Shown here: positions 18,234 through 27,759 of the stretch, one piece after another | Numbering within the stretch: position 1 is the first letter of the stretch | How the letters are laid out: each line of letters starts with the position of its first letter | Assembly: GCA_013335175.1 (NCBI GenBank) | Contig: JAAXWC010000002.1 | Span: 62,001-126,000 of the forward strand | Direction of reading: 5' to 3' | Origin: Candidatus Roizmanbacteria bacterium | Lineage (GTDB): Bacteria > Patescibacteriota > Microgenomatia > UBA1406 > GWC2-37-13 | DNA: 64,000 bases | Translations under genes and position numbers: made by a program | The notes under the pieces: model-generated | What the model saw: the letters and a program-made list of their open reading frames with translations, nothing else | Database searches by the model: none | Told to the model about the DNA's origin: nothing

Positions 18234-19197
18234 ATCGTATTATACGGCGAAGCAAGAGAATTATGAATCCAAGTCCAAGAATAGCTGCCCCTCCAAAAAA
18301 ATATCGTGAAGAAAATGAAAGTACAGATAGTGGTGGAGGTGGTGGGGTTGTTATATTTTTTGCTTTTGCATGTGTCCCTAATACTTCTGATACCGGTTTT
18401 GCCGCAGTCCCGTTTGGCCGAGCAGCAATAACACTCGAAAATGGCCCTGTTGCACACCCATTGATCGCTTGAATTTTAAAATAGTACGTAGTCCCGCCAG
18501 AAAGGTTGGTTAGTTGATACTGTTTGGTTGTTGCATTCCCTACAACCGCGATCTGAGCAGATCGATTATCAAAATCAGGGCTATAGGACAACATATATGC
18601 AGTAACCGGTGAAGATACCGTTTGCCATGAAAGAGTAACCTCGTTTGTCCCTGTCGTTACCGAAAGATTATGGGGAGCATTCGGGACAGCCTCCTTACAG
18701 ACTTCTTCCTTCCCTTTGGTATTTTCAAAACCCAGATCTAAGGTAAATGCCGTGCTTGTTTGCTGATACTCGTTCTCCGCAGATTGATCCATACTCACCG
18801 TAATCGTGTATTCCTGCTCTGTTTGAGCATCAATCGTTCCTAAGGATATCTTATGTTGTTCATAAAACGTATCAAGTGTCCCCGCCCAGAGAGAAGAATT
18901 CGTTTCTGTAGCAATACGAATGAGCAACTCACCCTCAAGAGCGTTTTTTTTATCAGAACGTTTTGGGATAAGAAGCGCGTTTCTTTTTTCTGACGAACTA
19001 TTTTCGTACGATAGTATCTTTGAGACAACGTTACCCGGGTACCATTCTTCGCCCTGGCCTTGAGAGAATAGACTATCCCCTTTCAGCTCACAATCCTTTT
19101 CGCCGTTAGAACAAGTAATTTTCAAATCCGCGGCAAGGACTGTCCCGTGAAATAAAACTATGCTACTAACAAACACGATAAGCGCACATTTCTTCAT
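18205..19197 (-). CDS. Secreted surface protein with camelysin/TasA-like and fibronectin III domains
   Basis: A 330-residue protein with a signal peptide (residues 1-22, ending VLAAD). Residues about 25-165 have the pattern of camelysin/TasA-like matrix proteins: GEEWYPGNVVSK, a Leu-Trp-x-Gly segment, SLGTIDAQTEQEYTITV and ENEYQQTSTAFTLDL. A fibronectin type III domain follows (about 170-262). A Pro-rich linker (TTPPPPPLS) leads to a C-terminal membrane helix and a basic tail. It would be anchored on the cell surface. It heads the minus-strand operon and overlaps mutY by 29 bases. A biofilm-fibre role is suggested by family only. Confidence 0.7.
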   Translation of the reverse strand: MKKCALIVFVSSIVLFHGTVLAADLKITCSNGEKDCELKGDSLFSQGQGEEWYPGNVVSKILSYENSSSEKRNALLIPKRSDKKNALEGELLIRIATETNSSLWAGTLDTFYEQHKISLGTIDAQTEQEYTITVSMDQSAENEYQQTSTAFTLDLGFENTKGKEEVCKEAVPNAPHNLSVTTGTNEVTLSWQTVSSPVTAYMLSYSPDFDNRSAQIAVVGNATTKQYQLTNLSGGTTYYFKIQAINGCATGPFSSVIAARPNGTAAKPVSEVLGTHAKAKNITTPPPPPLSVLSFSSRYFFGGAAILGLGFIILLLRRIIRYGYKRTSIS

Positions 19198-19205
19198 AGT
19201 ATTTT

Positions 19206-19211
19206 ACTATA
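19206..19211 (-). promoter_or_regulatory. -10 element of the 19197 operon
   Basis: On the minus strand TATAGT lies 8 bases before the ATG at 19197, which would give an almost leaderless mRNA. No convincing -35 is visible. Confidence 0.35.
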
Positions 19212-19284
19212 GGTTAATATATTTTAAAGATAGATAATTCATACCATTTTAATACATGAGATTGTCTTTACTTTTTAAATCCCC

Positions 19285-19293
19285 TGATATAAT
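19285..19293 (+). promoter_or_regulatory. Extended -10 promoter of the glycan operon
   Basis: TGATATAAT is a consensus -10 (19288-19293) preceded by the TGn extension. Transcription would start near 19300, leaving about 45 bases before the ATG at 19345. A candidate -35 TTGTCT (19262-19267) is 20 bases away, too far to count on. Confidence 0.4.
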
Positions 19294-19344
19294 CGCAATC
19301 AAATTTGTGGCTTATAGTTCATATTCGAATATCTCAAGATTATT

Positions 19345-22300
19345 ATGACAGCAATATCTATTATCATACCAACTTTAAATGAAGAGGGAACAATCGTTGC
19401 CCTCATTGAAAGAATACATAAAATATTCGGCCATGAAAGCAACGAATATGAGATTATCATCGTAGATGATGGTTCAACAGATCGCACAACCGATGAAATA
19501 AACACCATAGTGAACAAATATCCTGTTTACTGCTTCAAAAAGAAGGGTAAAAAGGGAAAAGCTCAGTCTCTTGTAGAAGGTTTCTCCTACGCAACCTATC
19601 CAGTAATCGCTATGATTGATGCAGATCTTCAGTATCCGCCGGAAGCTATCCCTCAGATGTTAAAGAAAATAGACTCAGGAGAGGCAGATCTTGTAGTGGC
19701 AAATCGTCGTGATTTCCAGTCGGGAGTTATGCGACGCATATTATCGAGAGGTTTTCGATTGTTCTTTTCTCAACTTTTGCATGGTCAAACGGTAGATGTC
19801 CAGTCTGGACTGAAGGTATTTAAAAGAGAGATCTACGAACGCATTTCTCTCCACAATCTCAAACCTTGGTCATTTGATCTTGAGTTTCTAACAAAAGCAC
19901 GCCATGCTGGCTATTCTATTGCCAGTATTGATATTGCATTTACAAAAAGGGTTTATGGCAAACCAAAGATATCACTCATATCTGCTATTTTCGAGATCGG
20001 ATTTGAAGCCATAAAGCTCTGGTTCAAGCAACCCGATATTATCCATCTGCATCCCAGTCAAGGGAAACAATCAGGTTTTCACTATAAGGGAGTTGAGTTT
20101 ATACATTACAGCACACTCCGCAACAAGGATACTGCATTCCTCGTATTGTATAAAAAACAAAAACTCATTTTTATAGTGGGTATAGTGCTTTTTCTTCTTG
20201 CCCTTGCTCTGAATTGGTTTTTCACGATTCTTAGTCTGGTGGCATTCATTACCGTTCTCTATTTTTTCGATCTATTATTCAACCTTTTTTTAATTTCCCG
20301 AAACTTTACACATAATCCAGAACTATCTATCAATCAAAAAGAAATCCATTCGCTCATACCGAGCAAACTCCCGAAATACACTATTCTTTGTCCTCTCTAT
20401 CACGAATGGGAGATCCTCCCCCAGTTTGTAAAGGCCATGTCTGCCCTCGATTATCCAAAGAATAAATTGCAGGTTATGATTCTTCTGGAAGAAGATGACA
20501 CCGAAACAATCAATAAAACTCGCAAATTTCATCTTCCTTCCTACTTTGACATTGTTATCGTTCCACATTCTCTACCAAAAACAAAACCAAAAGCCTTAAA
20601 TTACGGCCTTGAAAAAACAACGGGCCAATATCTGGTTATTTATGACGCAGAAGATATCCCCGATCCGAAACAACTCAAAAAAACAGTAATTGCATTTCAA
20701 AAAGCGCCTTTCAATACCGTATGTATCCAAGCGAAACTCAATTTTTATAACCCAAAACAAAATATTTTAACACGGGTATTTACTGCAGAGTATACCCTTT
20801 GGTTTGATCTTGTTTTAACCGGGCTTCAATCAATTTCTGCTCCGATTCCGCTCGGAGGTACATCGAATCATTTTAAAACAGAAAAACTGAGGACACTCAA
20901 GGGATGGGACTCATTTAATGTAACCGAAGACTGTGACCTCGGCATGCGTCTTGTTAAAAAGGGCTATTCTACAGCGCTTATTCACTCTATTACTCTCGAA
21001 GAAGCAAACAGCGACCTCAAAAACTGGTTCCAACAACGTAGTCGATGGATTAAAGGCTATATTCAGACCTATCTCGTACATATGCGCGATCCAAAAGCCT
21101 TTAGCCATACCTGGAGAAAACCACATCTCCTTACGTTTCAGCTTATTGTCGGCGGAAAAATTCTATCGATGTTTATCAATCCGCTCATGTGGATTACCAC
21201 CATTTTATACTTTTCGCTCCGCACTGAAATTGGCCCCTTCATTTCTCAGTTTTTTCCTGCTCCAATCTTGTATATGGGCGTTTTTTCTCTTATCTTTGGT
21301 AACTTTTTGTACATGTATTACTACATGATTGGCTGTGCAAAAAAAGGACAGTACGATCTTATCAAATATGTATTCCTTGTTCCGATTTACTGGCTTGCGA
21401 TGAGTGTTGCTGCATGGCAGGCATTCATTCAGCTTTTTACTAAACCCCATTTCTGGCCAAAAACAATTCACGGTCTCCACATAGATCGTGAACGGGCACT
21501 TCTCCAAGGCGCAGAAACGAGTCAGAATAGAAAACCGAGAAATCATAACTGGAACAAAAAAATGATTTCTTCTGGTTCCTTTCTCGTATTTTCTTTGATG
21601 GTCGCCAATGGGCTGAATTTTATTTTTAATGCTTTTTTGGGACGAATTCTTACCTTTAGCGACTTTGGACTACTTACGCTTCTCAACACATTTTTGTACA
21701 TAAACACCATCTTTACCGGTGCTCTTGGAAGCACAACCAGCCATCGGGTGGCCTACCTTTCATCTAAAAAAAATCCCGAGATCGGAAAACAGTTTTTTAG
21801 TGCTGTCTTCACAAAATTTCTTTTCATAAGTTTTGTTTATTGTGTCCTTTGGATAATAAGTATTCCATTTATTGTTCGTTTCTTTCAAGTACACAGCTTT
21901 GTCCCGGTACTTCTGTTTACACCCGTGCTCGCTTTAGGATTTTTAGAGGCAATCGCCAGTGGCTATTTACAGGGAAGTTTTTCATTTGCAACTTTAGGCA
22001 TTATTGCAATTGTTAGTACATTTTCTAAGTTTGCTGTAGCCCTCATTGTTATACTCTTAGGTTTCCAAAGCTACGCATATGTCCCTATTGTACTTATGTC
22101 CATTGTTTCATTTCTTTTTGTGTTCGGCGCAGTTTACAAAACTATTACCTTTAAAACCGTTGGTCGGACCTCGCTGTATCATTTCCCAAAGAAGTTTTTT
22201 TTCATTAACTGTATTGCCGGACTTTCAGCGAGCTCATTTATAACTATTGATGTCCTCCTGGCAAATCATTATCTTTCTCCTGCAGCTTCTGGGCAGTATG

Positions 22301-23940
22301 CCTTCTTATCTCTTGCAGGTAAAATGATATTCTTTCTCGGTTCGACCTTCAATTTATTTATCTTTTCTTTCGTAGGTCGAAATGAGGGACTCAATAAAAA
22401 TTCAAACAGAACCTTTTATCGATTATTGTTTGGCAGTGGAGCACTCACGTTTTGCATTTATCTATTTGTGGGTCCATTTGGATATCTCACCATGCCATTT
22501 TTCTTTGGCATAAAAACCATTGCCATTATTCCGTATCTCAATACGTACGCCCTCGCGATCGCGATGTTTACCATCTCAAACAGTATCTTAAACTACGATC
22601 TTGCGAGAAAACGATACTACTCCTCATATTTTTCTCTCGGAATGACCGTGCTATTGGCTTCCGGAATTGTCGTATTTCATTCGTATATCCGAAATTTTGT
22701 TGATCTCATTTTTATAATGAGCGTTGTTCGACTCATTGGGATGCTTTACTCACACTTTTACTACGGCACTCTTGAATCTGCATTGAGAAATCTGAACGAC
22801 TTTACCGGGGCATTCAAATTTAAATCAAACATTGCACCGAAAACAAAGGGGCAAAATAATATTCTTATTTTTAATTGGAGAGATACCAAGCACCGGTTTG
22901 CCGGGGGAGCAGAGGTATATATTCATGAACTGGCAAAACGATGGGTGAAAGCAGGGCACAATGTTACCCTATTTTGTGGAAACGACGGGCATAACCCTCG
23001 GAATGAAATGATCGATGGAATTGAAATTGTACGCCGCGGTGGATTTTATTTCGTGTACATTTGGGCATTCCTGTATTACATTTTAAAATTTAGAGGAAAA
23101 TACCACACTATTATAGACTGCGAGAATGGTATCCCCTTTTTCACTCCTCTTTACTCACGTGAAAATAAATATCTTCTTATTCATCATGTACATCAGGAAG
23201 TTTTTATGAAGTCGCTCCGTCCACCCTTATCTTGGCTTGCTATTTTTCTTGAATCGAGAGCTATGCCATGGGCTTATAAAAACACCAATGTAATTACTGT
23301 TTCCCCCTCATCAAAACAAGAGATTATGGATTATAAACTGACTACCAAAGAACCAAAAATTATTTTTAACGGAGTAGATGTTTCTAAATATAAACCGGGG
23401 AAGAAAAGTAAACACCCAACCATTTTATACGTCGGACGACTGAAATTATACAAAAGTCTTCATGTGTTTATTCATGCTGCTTTAAAAGTTCTAAAAGAAT
23501 TCCCGACTGCCACCTTTATTATCGCCGGAGATGGTGAAGAACTAAAAAAATTAAGAAAGCTTGTTTCTCAGTTAGGGCTAACTGAGAAAGTTAGATTATT
23601 GGGGAAGGTAACAGAAGAAGAAAAAATTCGTTTGTATCAAAAAGCTTGGATATTCATGAATCCCTCATTTATGGAGGGCTGGGGAATTACGAGCATTGAA
23701 GCGAATGCCTGTGGGACACCAGTAATTGCATCCAACGTTCCCGGGCTTCGAGATTCGGTTCGCAACCCAACCACCGGCATTTTAGTAGAGTACGGTAATA
23801 GCGATAAGTTTGCATTGGAGGTCTCTAAAATGCTCAAAGATCGAGAATTTAGAACACGATTATCGCGAAACTCTGTAGACTGGGCACAAAATTTTACTTG
23901 GGAAAAAAGTGCTGAATCGTCCCTTACATTATTCCTATGA
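19345..23940 (+). CDS. Four-module fusion: GT2 glycosyltransferase, GT2 synthase, Wzx-like flippase and GT4 glycosyltransferase
   Basis: One uninterrupted frame of 1531 residues holds four enzymes. Module 1 (about 1-235) is a GT2 polyprenyl-phosphate-sugar-synthase-like domain (IIIPTLNEEGTI, VDDGSTDRT, DADLQYPP). Two membrane helices follow (about 265-320). Module 2 (about 343-720) is a processive-type GT2 (CPLYHEWEIL, DAEDIPDP, TEDCDLGMRL, QQRSRWIKGY) with its own membrane helices. Module 3 (about 738-1155) is a polytopic Wzx/MATE-like flippase. Module 4 (about 1170-1531) is a GT4 with GGAEVYIHEL and EGWGITSIE (E-x7-E). Together they could start, extend, flip and decorate a lipid-linked glycan. 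It is the first gene of an overlapping operon. Confidence 0.88.
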   Translation: MTAISIIIPTLNEEGTIVALIERIHKIFGHESNEYEIIIVDDGSTDRTTDEINTIVNKYPVYCFKKKGKKGKAQSLVEGFSYATYPVIAMIDADLQYPPEAIPQMLKKIDSGEADLVVANRRDFQSGVMRRILSRGFRLFFSQLLHGQTVDVQSGLKVFKREIYERISLHNLKPWSFDLEFLTKARHAGYSIASIDIAFTKRVYGKPKISLISAIFEIGFEAIKLWFKQPDIIHLHPSQGKQSGFHYKGVEFIHYSTLRNKDTAFLVLYKKQKLIFIVGIVLFLLALALNWFFTILSLVAFITVLYFFDLLFNLFLISRNFTHNPELSINQKEIHSLIPSKLPKYTILCPLYHEWEILPQFVKAMSALDYPKNKLQVMILLEEDDTETINKTRKFHLPSYFDIVIVPHSLPKTKPKALNYGLEKTTGQYLVIYDAEDIPDPKQLKKTVIAFQKAPFNTVCIQAKLNFYNPKQNILTRVFTAEYTLWFDLVLTGLQSISAPIPLGGTSNHFKTEKLRTLKGWDSFNVTEDCDLGMRLVKKGYSTALIHSITLEEANSDLKNWFQQRSRWIKGYIQTYLVHMRDPKAFSHTWRKPHLLTFQLIVGGKILSMFINPLMWITTILYFSLRTEIGPFISQFFPAPILYMGVFSLIFGNFLYMYYYMIGCAKKGQYDLIKYVFLVPIYWLAMSVAAWQAFIQLFTKPHFWPKTIHGLHIDRERALLQGAETSQNRKPRNHNWNKKMISSGSFLVFSLMVANGLNFIFNAFLGRILTFSDFGLLTLLNTFLYINTIFTGALGSTTSHRVAYLSSKKNPEIGKQFFSAVFTKFLFISFVYCVLWIISIPFIVRFFQVHSFVPVLLFTPVLALGFLEAIASGYLQGSFSFATLGIIAIVSTFSKFAVALIVILLGFQSYAYVPIVLMSIVSFLFVFGAVYKTITFKTVGRTSLYHFPKKFFFINCIAGLSASSFITIDVLLANHYLSPAASGQYAFLSLAGKMIFFLGSTFNLFIFSFVGRNEGLNKNSNRTFYRLLFGSGALTFCIYLFVGPFGYLTMPFFFGIKTIAIIPYLNTYALAIAMFTISNSILNYDLARKRYYSSYFSLGMTVLLASGIVVFHSYIRNFVDLIFIMSVVRLIGMLYSHFYYGTLESALRNLNDFTGAFKFKSNIAPKTKGQNNILIFNWRDTKHRFAGGAEVYIHELAKRWVKAGHNVTLFCGNDGHNPRNEMIDGIEIVRRGGFYFVYIWAFLYYILKFRGKYHTIIDCENGIPFFTPLYSRENKYLLIHHVHQEVFMKSLRPPLSWLAIFLESRAMPWAYKNTNVITVSPSSKQEIMDYKLTTKEPKIIFNGVDVSKYKPGKKSKHPTILYVGRLKLYKSLHVFIHAALKVLKEFPTATFIIAGDGEELKKLRKLVSQLGLTEKVRLLGKVTEEEKIRLYQKAWIFMNPSFMEGWGITSIEANACGTPVIASNVPGLRDSVRNPTTGILVEYGNSDKFALEVSKMLKDREFRTRLSRNSVDWAQNFTWEKSAESSLTLFL

Positions 23941-25955
23941 AACATTATCCAACGCTTACCATTGCAGTACCTGCCTATAACGAAGAAAATACTATCGAGC
24001 ATCTTCTCCGCGCCTTGATAATGCAAGAAAACGGTGTGTACAAACTTAATGAAATTATTGTCATATCCGACGGAAGTTCCGACAAAACGGCTGCTTTAGT
24101 GAAAAAACTACAACTTGAATATCCAATCATTCAACTGAGAGACGATAAACAGCGAATGGGGAAAATAGCACGACTCAATCAATTCTTTTCAGATACAACC
24201 TCCGATTTTCTCTGCATTATAGATGCAGATATGATCCTTACCGACACTCGCTATTTAAAAAAAATAATGGCAAAAGTTACAAAAGATCCAAAGGCTCAGA
24301 TGATATCACTGCATCAAGAACCACTCCGTCCAACTCATTTTGTAGGCAAGTTATTTTATGCCACTTTTGTGATGTGGGATTTTGTCCGTTTAAGTATCCC
24401 AAATTATGATCATGTTCAAAATTATTACTGTGGAGCAACCGTATACCGAAAATCGTTTTTTTCCAATCTTTGTATTCCAAAAGATGTATTTGAAGAACGT
24501 ATTTATCTCTATCTTATGGCACAAAAACTCAATGGTTTCCGATTCTACCGGACTCCGCTTATCCATTACTGGCCCATTACCAGTTTTTCCGATTACTTTA
24601 AACTTGCGGACCGAGCCTTTGGGTCAAACCAAAAAAAATTAGAAAAGTTATTTGGAAAAGAGGTAAATACAATCCATATCATCCCATGGAAATACAAATG
24701 TATAGGAATAGTAAAATCGTTTTATCATCAGCCTTTGTATACCCCTATTGCTCTGGTATTTGGATATACCTTAAGCATTTTGGCAGCCTACAAACCAAAA
24801 CAAAAAACTGCATTATGGGATATTTCTCGTTCAACAAAAGTTGCTCTTTCTCCAATCCCCGATAAACATACCGTTATTATTTCCTGTTATGACGATCTCA
24901 AAAATCCATCTTATGCGGGTGGAGGTGCGTTTTGTATTTTCGAGTTAGCAAAACGTCTTACAAAAAAATTTCGAGTTATCGTAATAACAGGAACCTACAA
25001 AAATGCTCAAAATGAAACGATCGAAGGAATAGAATATCTAAGGATTGGATCTTCTGTATTTGGCCATAGAATAGGACAACTCGTCTATCAATTTGCTCTT
25101 TTACCTATTGCTGCCCGCTTTCGCTACAAACTATGGATTGAATCCTCTACTCCTCCTTTCACCTTTTCTTTGCTTCCTCTCGTGATAAAAAAGCCCTTAC
25201 TTATCTGGATTCATATGTTTTGTGGCAAGGAAATGAAACGGAAATATAATCTTCCTTTTGAAAAGGTAGAACATTTTTTGGCGAACAACTATTCCCATGC
25301 CGTTGTTCTTTCCGAGTATATGAAACACCAGTTAAGAACTGTAAATAATCACTGTTCAATTAGTATCATTCCGAATGGCGTTTCTAAAGACATGATTGTA
25401 TCTATTGGAAATACATCATCTGCATACATGCTATTTATAGGAAGAATAGAAATCAGTCAAAAAGGAATTGATCTTCTCCTAGAAGCATTCGATACCATCC
25501 CCAGTACAAATAAACCAAAACTGCTAATCGCTGGAGATGGCGACATAAAAGAAGTAAATAAACTAAAATCACTCATTCACAGTAGTGCGAGTTTTCTTTC
25601 AATTTCTTATGTAGGAAAAGTGTCAGGACTCGCAAAACAACGACTATTTAAAAATGCCAGTGCCGTACTGGTACCATCACGTTTTGACACCTACCCCCTT
25701 ACCATTTTAGAGGCCTTCAGTTACGGAAAACCCGTGGTACTATTTTCCATTCCCGAACTTTCATGGGTACCAAATAATGCTTCTATCCAGATACCACCAT
25801 ACTCGTTAACAGAATTTGGAAAAGCGATGAAAAGAATTCACACTGATAAACAACTACAGATGCAACTGGGAAGTCAGGGCCTCAGCTTTGTAAAGAGGAA
25901 CACCTTGGAGATCATATCAAAAAAATTTGAAGAGTTAAGTTTCCAACTCATATGA
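23937..25955 (+). CDS. GT2-GT4 bifunctional glycosyltransferase fusion
   Basis: A 672-residue two-domain protein. Residues about 1-240 form a GT2 domain (AVPAYNEENTIEHLL, SDGSSDKT, IIDADMI). A short hydrophobic segment lies near 260-290. Residues about 310-672 form a GT4 domain with an Ala-Gly-Gly-Gly donor loop near 325, LFIGRIEISQKGIDLLLEAF and VPSRFDTYPLTILEAFSYG. The EX7E acidic residue at the first position is replaced: the segment reads RFDTYPLTILE, so Asp stands where Glu is usual. It starts with a 4-base ATGA overlap with the preceding fusion gene. Both modules probably add sugars to the same surface glycan. Confidence 0.85.
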   Translation: MKHYPTLTIAVPAYNEENTIEHLLRALIMQENGVYKLNEIIVISDGSSDKTAALVKKLQLEYPIIQLRDDKQRMGKIARLNQFFSDTTSDFLCIIDADMILTDTRYLKKIMAKVTKDPKAQMISLHQEPLRPTHFVGKLFYATFVMWDFVRLSIPNYDHVQNYYCGATVYRKSFFSNLCIPKDVFEERIYLYLMAQKLNGFRFYRTPLIHYWPITSFSDYFKLADRAFGSNQKKLEKLFGKEVNTIHIIPWKYKCIGIVKSFYHQPLYTPIALVFGYTLSILAAYKPKQKTALWDISRSTKVALSPIPDKHTVIISCYDDLKNPSYAGGGAFCIFELAKRLTKKFRVIVITGTYKNAQNETIEGIEYLRIGSSVFGHRIGQLVYQFALLPIAARFRYKLWIESSTPPFTFSLLPLVIKKPLLIWIHMFCGKEMKRKYNLPFEKVEHFLANNYSHAVVLSEYMKHQLRTVNNHCSISIIPNGVSKDMIVSIGNTSSAYMLFIGRIEISQKGIDLLLEAFDTIPSTNKPKLLIAGDGDIKEVNKLKSLIHSSASFLSISYVGKVSGLAKQRLFKNASAVLVPSRFDTYPLTILEAFSYGKPVVLFSIPELSWVPNNASIQIPPYSLTEFGKAMKRIHTDKQLQMQLGSQGLSFVKRNTLEIISKKFEELSFQLI

Positions 25956-26704
25956 AATACCATTACTTTCGAAACAAACAGATATTTGTAATCTCACCAC
26001 ATTTGGATGATGCACTCCTGTCGACGGGTATGCTTCTTACCTCGCTTCAACCCTATTCTGATATTACCGTTATTTCCATTTTTACAAAAGGAACACCTGG
26101 TCCCTACACCTTATCGGCGAGAAAATTTATCTCTACATCCGGATGTAATGACGCGGTTACCTTATTTGAGAAACGAAAATTAGAGGATAAAAAAGCATTA
26201 GCAAAAATTGGTGCAAAACATGTGTACCTTGAATTCGAAGATGCTCTTTTTCGAAAAAAAGCAAGCCAAAGCCTATGGGGAAAAATTCTTCCAGAGTTTA
26301 GTCACCTCTATCCTATCTATCGTTTTAATATTTTAGGGAACGCAATATCCTCCCGTGATACCGCGCCAGATCAATTGAAACAAGTCCTCAAAAAATATAT
26401 ACCTCCTCAAGCCATCGTGCTCTCTCCACTTGGAATTGGGAATCATGTCGATCATACGATCACGCGTTTTGTTTGCACAGAACTGTTCCCCCAGGTAGTT
26501 TATTATGCCGATTTTCCATATACGATCAGAAATAATATTTTTGGAATACCGCCGTTTGGATACAAATTAGTGGAATTTCCAGTTGATATTAAGAAAAAAC
26601 AAACGCTTATAAATTGTTATGCAAGTCAGGTACAAGGGCTTTTTCCCAACGGGAAAATTCCACCTCATACCGAATTACTATTTGTCCCCGAAAAATGGCT
26701 ATGA
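25952..26704 (+). CDS. PIG-L family deacetylase
   Basis: A 250-residue LmbE/PIG-L zinc-dependent N-acetyl hydrolase. The metal and catalytic motif PHLDDALLSTG lies near residues 14-24, and the second metal ligand region HVDH is at residues 165-168. The family removes acetyl groups from N-acetylglucosamine-type sugars. In this operon it probably deacetylates a glycan intermediate or polymer, which would give it positive charge. It has an ATGA overlap with the gene before and another with the gene after. No signal peptide is seen, so it acts in the cytoplasm. Confidence 0.88.
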   Translation: MKYHYFRNKQIFVISPHLDDALLSTGMLLTSLQPYSDITVISIFTKGTPGPYTLSARKFISTSGCNDAVTLFEKRKLEDKKALAKIGAKHVYLEFEDALFRKKASQSLWGKILPEFSHLYPIYRFNILGNAISSRDTAPDQLKQVLKKYIPPQAIVLSPLGIGNHVDHTITRFVCTELFPQVVYYADFPYTIRNNIFGIPPFGYKLVEFPVDIKKKQTLINCYASQVQGLFPNGKIPPHTELLFVPEKWL

Positions 26705-27759
26705 ATGTCCATATTGCTACCACGACATCAGATCAACTCCTGAAAGAATGGGAATCGCTTTGGAATACATCTCAAATGGCAACAATGATGAATTCTCCCT
26801 ACTGGTTCCAGGCAGCTTTTCATGCATTTAAACCAAAAGCTATTCGAATTATTTGTATTTATGAGGAAGATCAATTACGAGCTGTTGCTCCTTTTTTTCA
26901 AGAAAAACACTACGGAGTACCTCTCTATGTAACCCCCCTTCACGACCTTGGCGATAAGTCTTCAATTCTTTGTGATTTTAATAATACCCCGCTCACTAAA
27001 CTTCTCATCCTCAAAATACGAGAATTAGAAAATGTATGGTTAACAGGTCTATCAAAAATAGAATTTGATTCCGTTCAGATTGCGGTTCCTCATGCACGCA
27101 TGATCGCTACAGATTTAAATGCATACATTACTATTTTTGAAGGGATATATGGAGATTTTCCCAAGCCGATGAAAGCAAAAGTTATCAACCGTTCCAAACG
27201 ATCCTCTCAACCCCTTCATGTTGAACACAACGAAGATAATCATACAAACTGGCTACCAACTATATTTGAAATTGATCAAAACAGTGTGAAACAAAAAAAA
27301 GGACGAAGTATCTTCGGAAGAAAAGAAGTACGAGTATTCTTTCAAAACTTGTATCGTCTTGCACCAAAAAGAATTCTCATTTCACTCTTATTTTTTGGAG
27401 AAATACCAATTTCATATACATTGGGGTTTGTGTGCAACAACATTTATCAAGGGAGTCAGAAAGCATTTTTACCTGGGTACGAATACTACTGTCCTGGCTC
27501 CTTATTATTACTGAACGTACTCGAATTAATGCATAATAAAGGTTCTCCAGAGTTCGACATGGGTAAAGGATATGATTCTTTTAAATCTGGTTTTACCAAA
27601 AAAACCAGACCACTTTATACTGTTGCATTTACAAAAAACAACTGGACATGTAATTATCTTCATAAAATATCTCTTTTGCGACAAACACTGTATGCATTTG
27701 TAGAGCATCATCATACGTTATATGGTGCTTATAAAAATTTAAAAAACAAAATACTATGA
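26701..27759 (+). CDS. GNAT-fold acyltransferase (BioF2/CelD-like)
   Basis: A 352-residue protein resembling the CelD/BioF2-like GNAT acyltransferases found in polysaccharide loci: an N-terminal NSPYWFQAAFHAF segment (YWF-type), a central KRSSQPLHVEH region, and a C-terminal half with ISYTLGFVCNNIYQGSQKAF, PGSLLLLNVLELMH and FDMGKGYDSFKSGF. These match the second GNAT domain where acyl-CoA binds. The start at 26701 makes an ATGA overlap with the deacetylase; in-frame ATGs upstream (26614, 26695) would extend into that gene. Together with the PIG-L enzyme it may swap an acetyl group for another acyl group on an amino sugar (inference). Confidence 0.78.
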   Translation: MNVHIATTTSDQLLKEWESLWNTSQMATMMNSPYWFQAAFHAFKPKAIRIICIYEEDQLRAVAPFFQEKHYGVPLYVTPLHDLGDKSSILCDFNNTPLTKLLILKIRELENVWLTGLSKIEFDSVQIAVPHARMIATDLNAYITIFEGIYGDFPKPMKAKVINRSKRSSQPLHVEHNEDNHTNWLPTIFEIDQNSVKQKKGRSIFGRKEVRVFFQNLYRLAPKRILISLLFFGEIPISYTLGFVCNNIYQGSQKAFLPGYEYYCPGSLLLLNVLELMHNKGSPEFDMGKGYDSFKSGFTKKTRPLYTVAFTKNNWTCNYLHKISLLRQTLYAFVEHHHTLYGAYKNLKNKIL

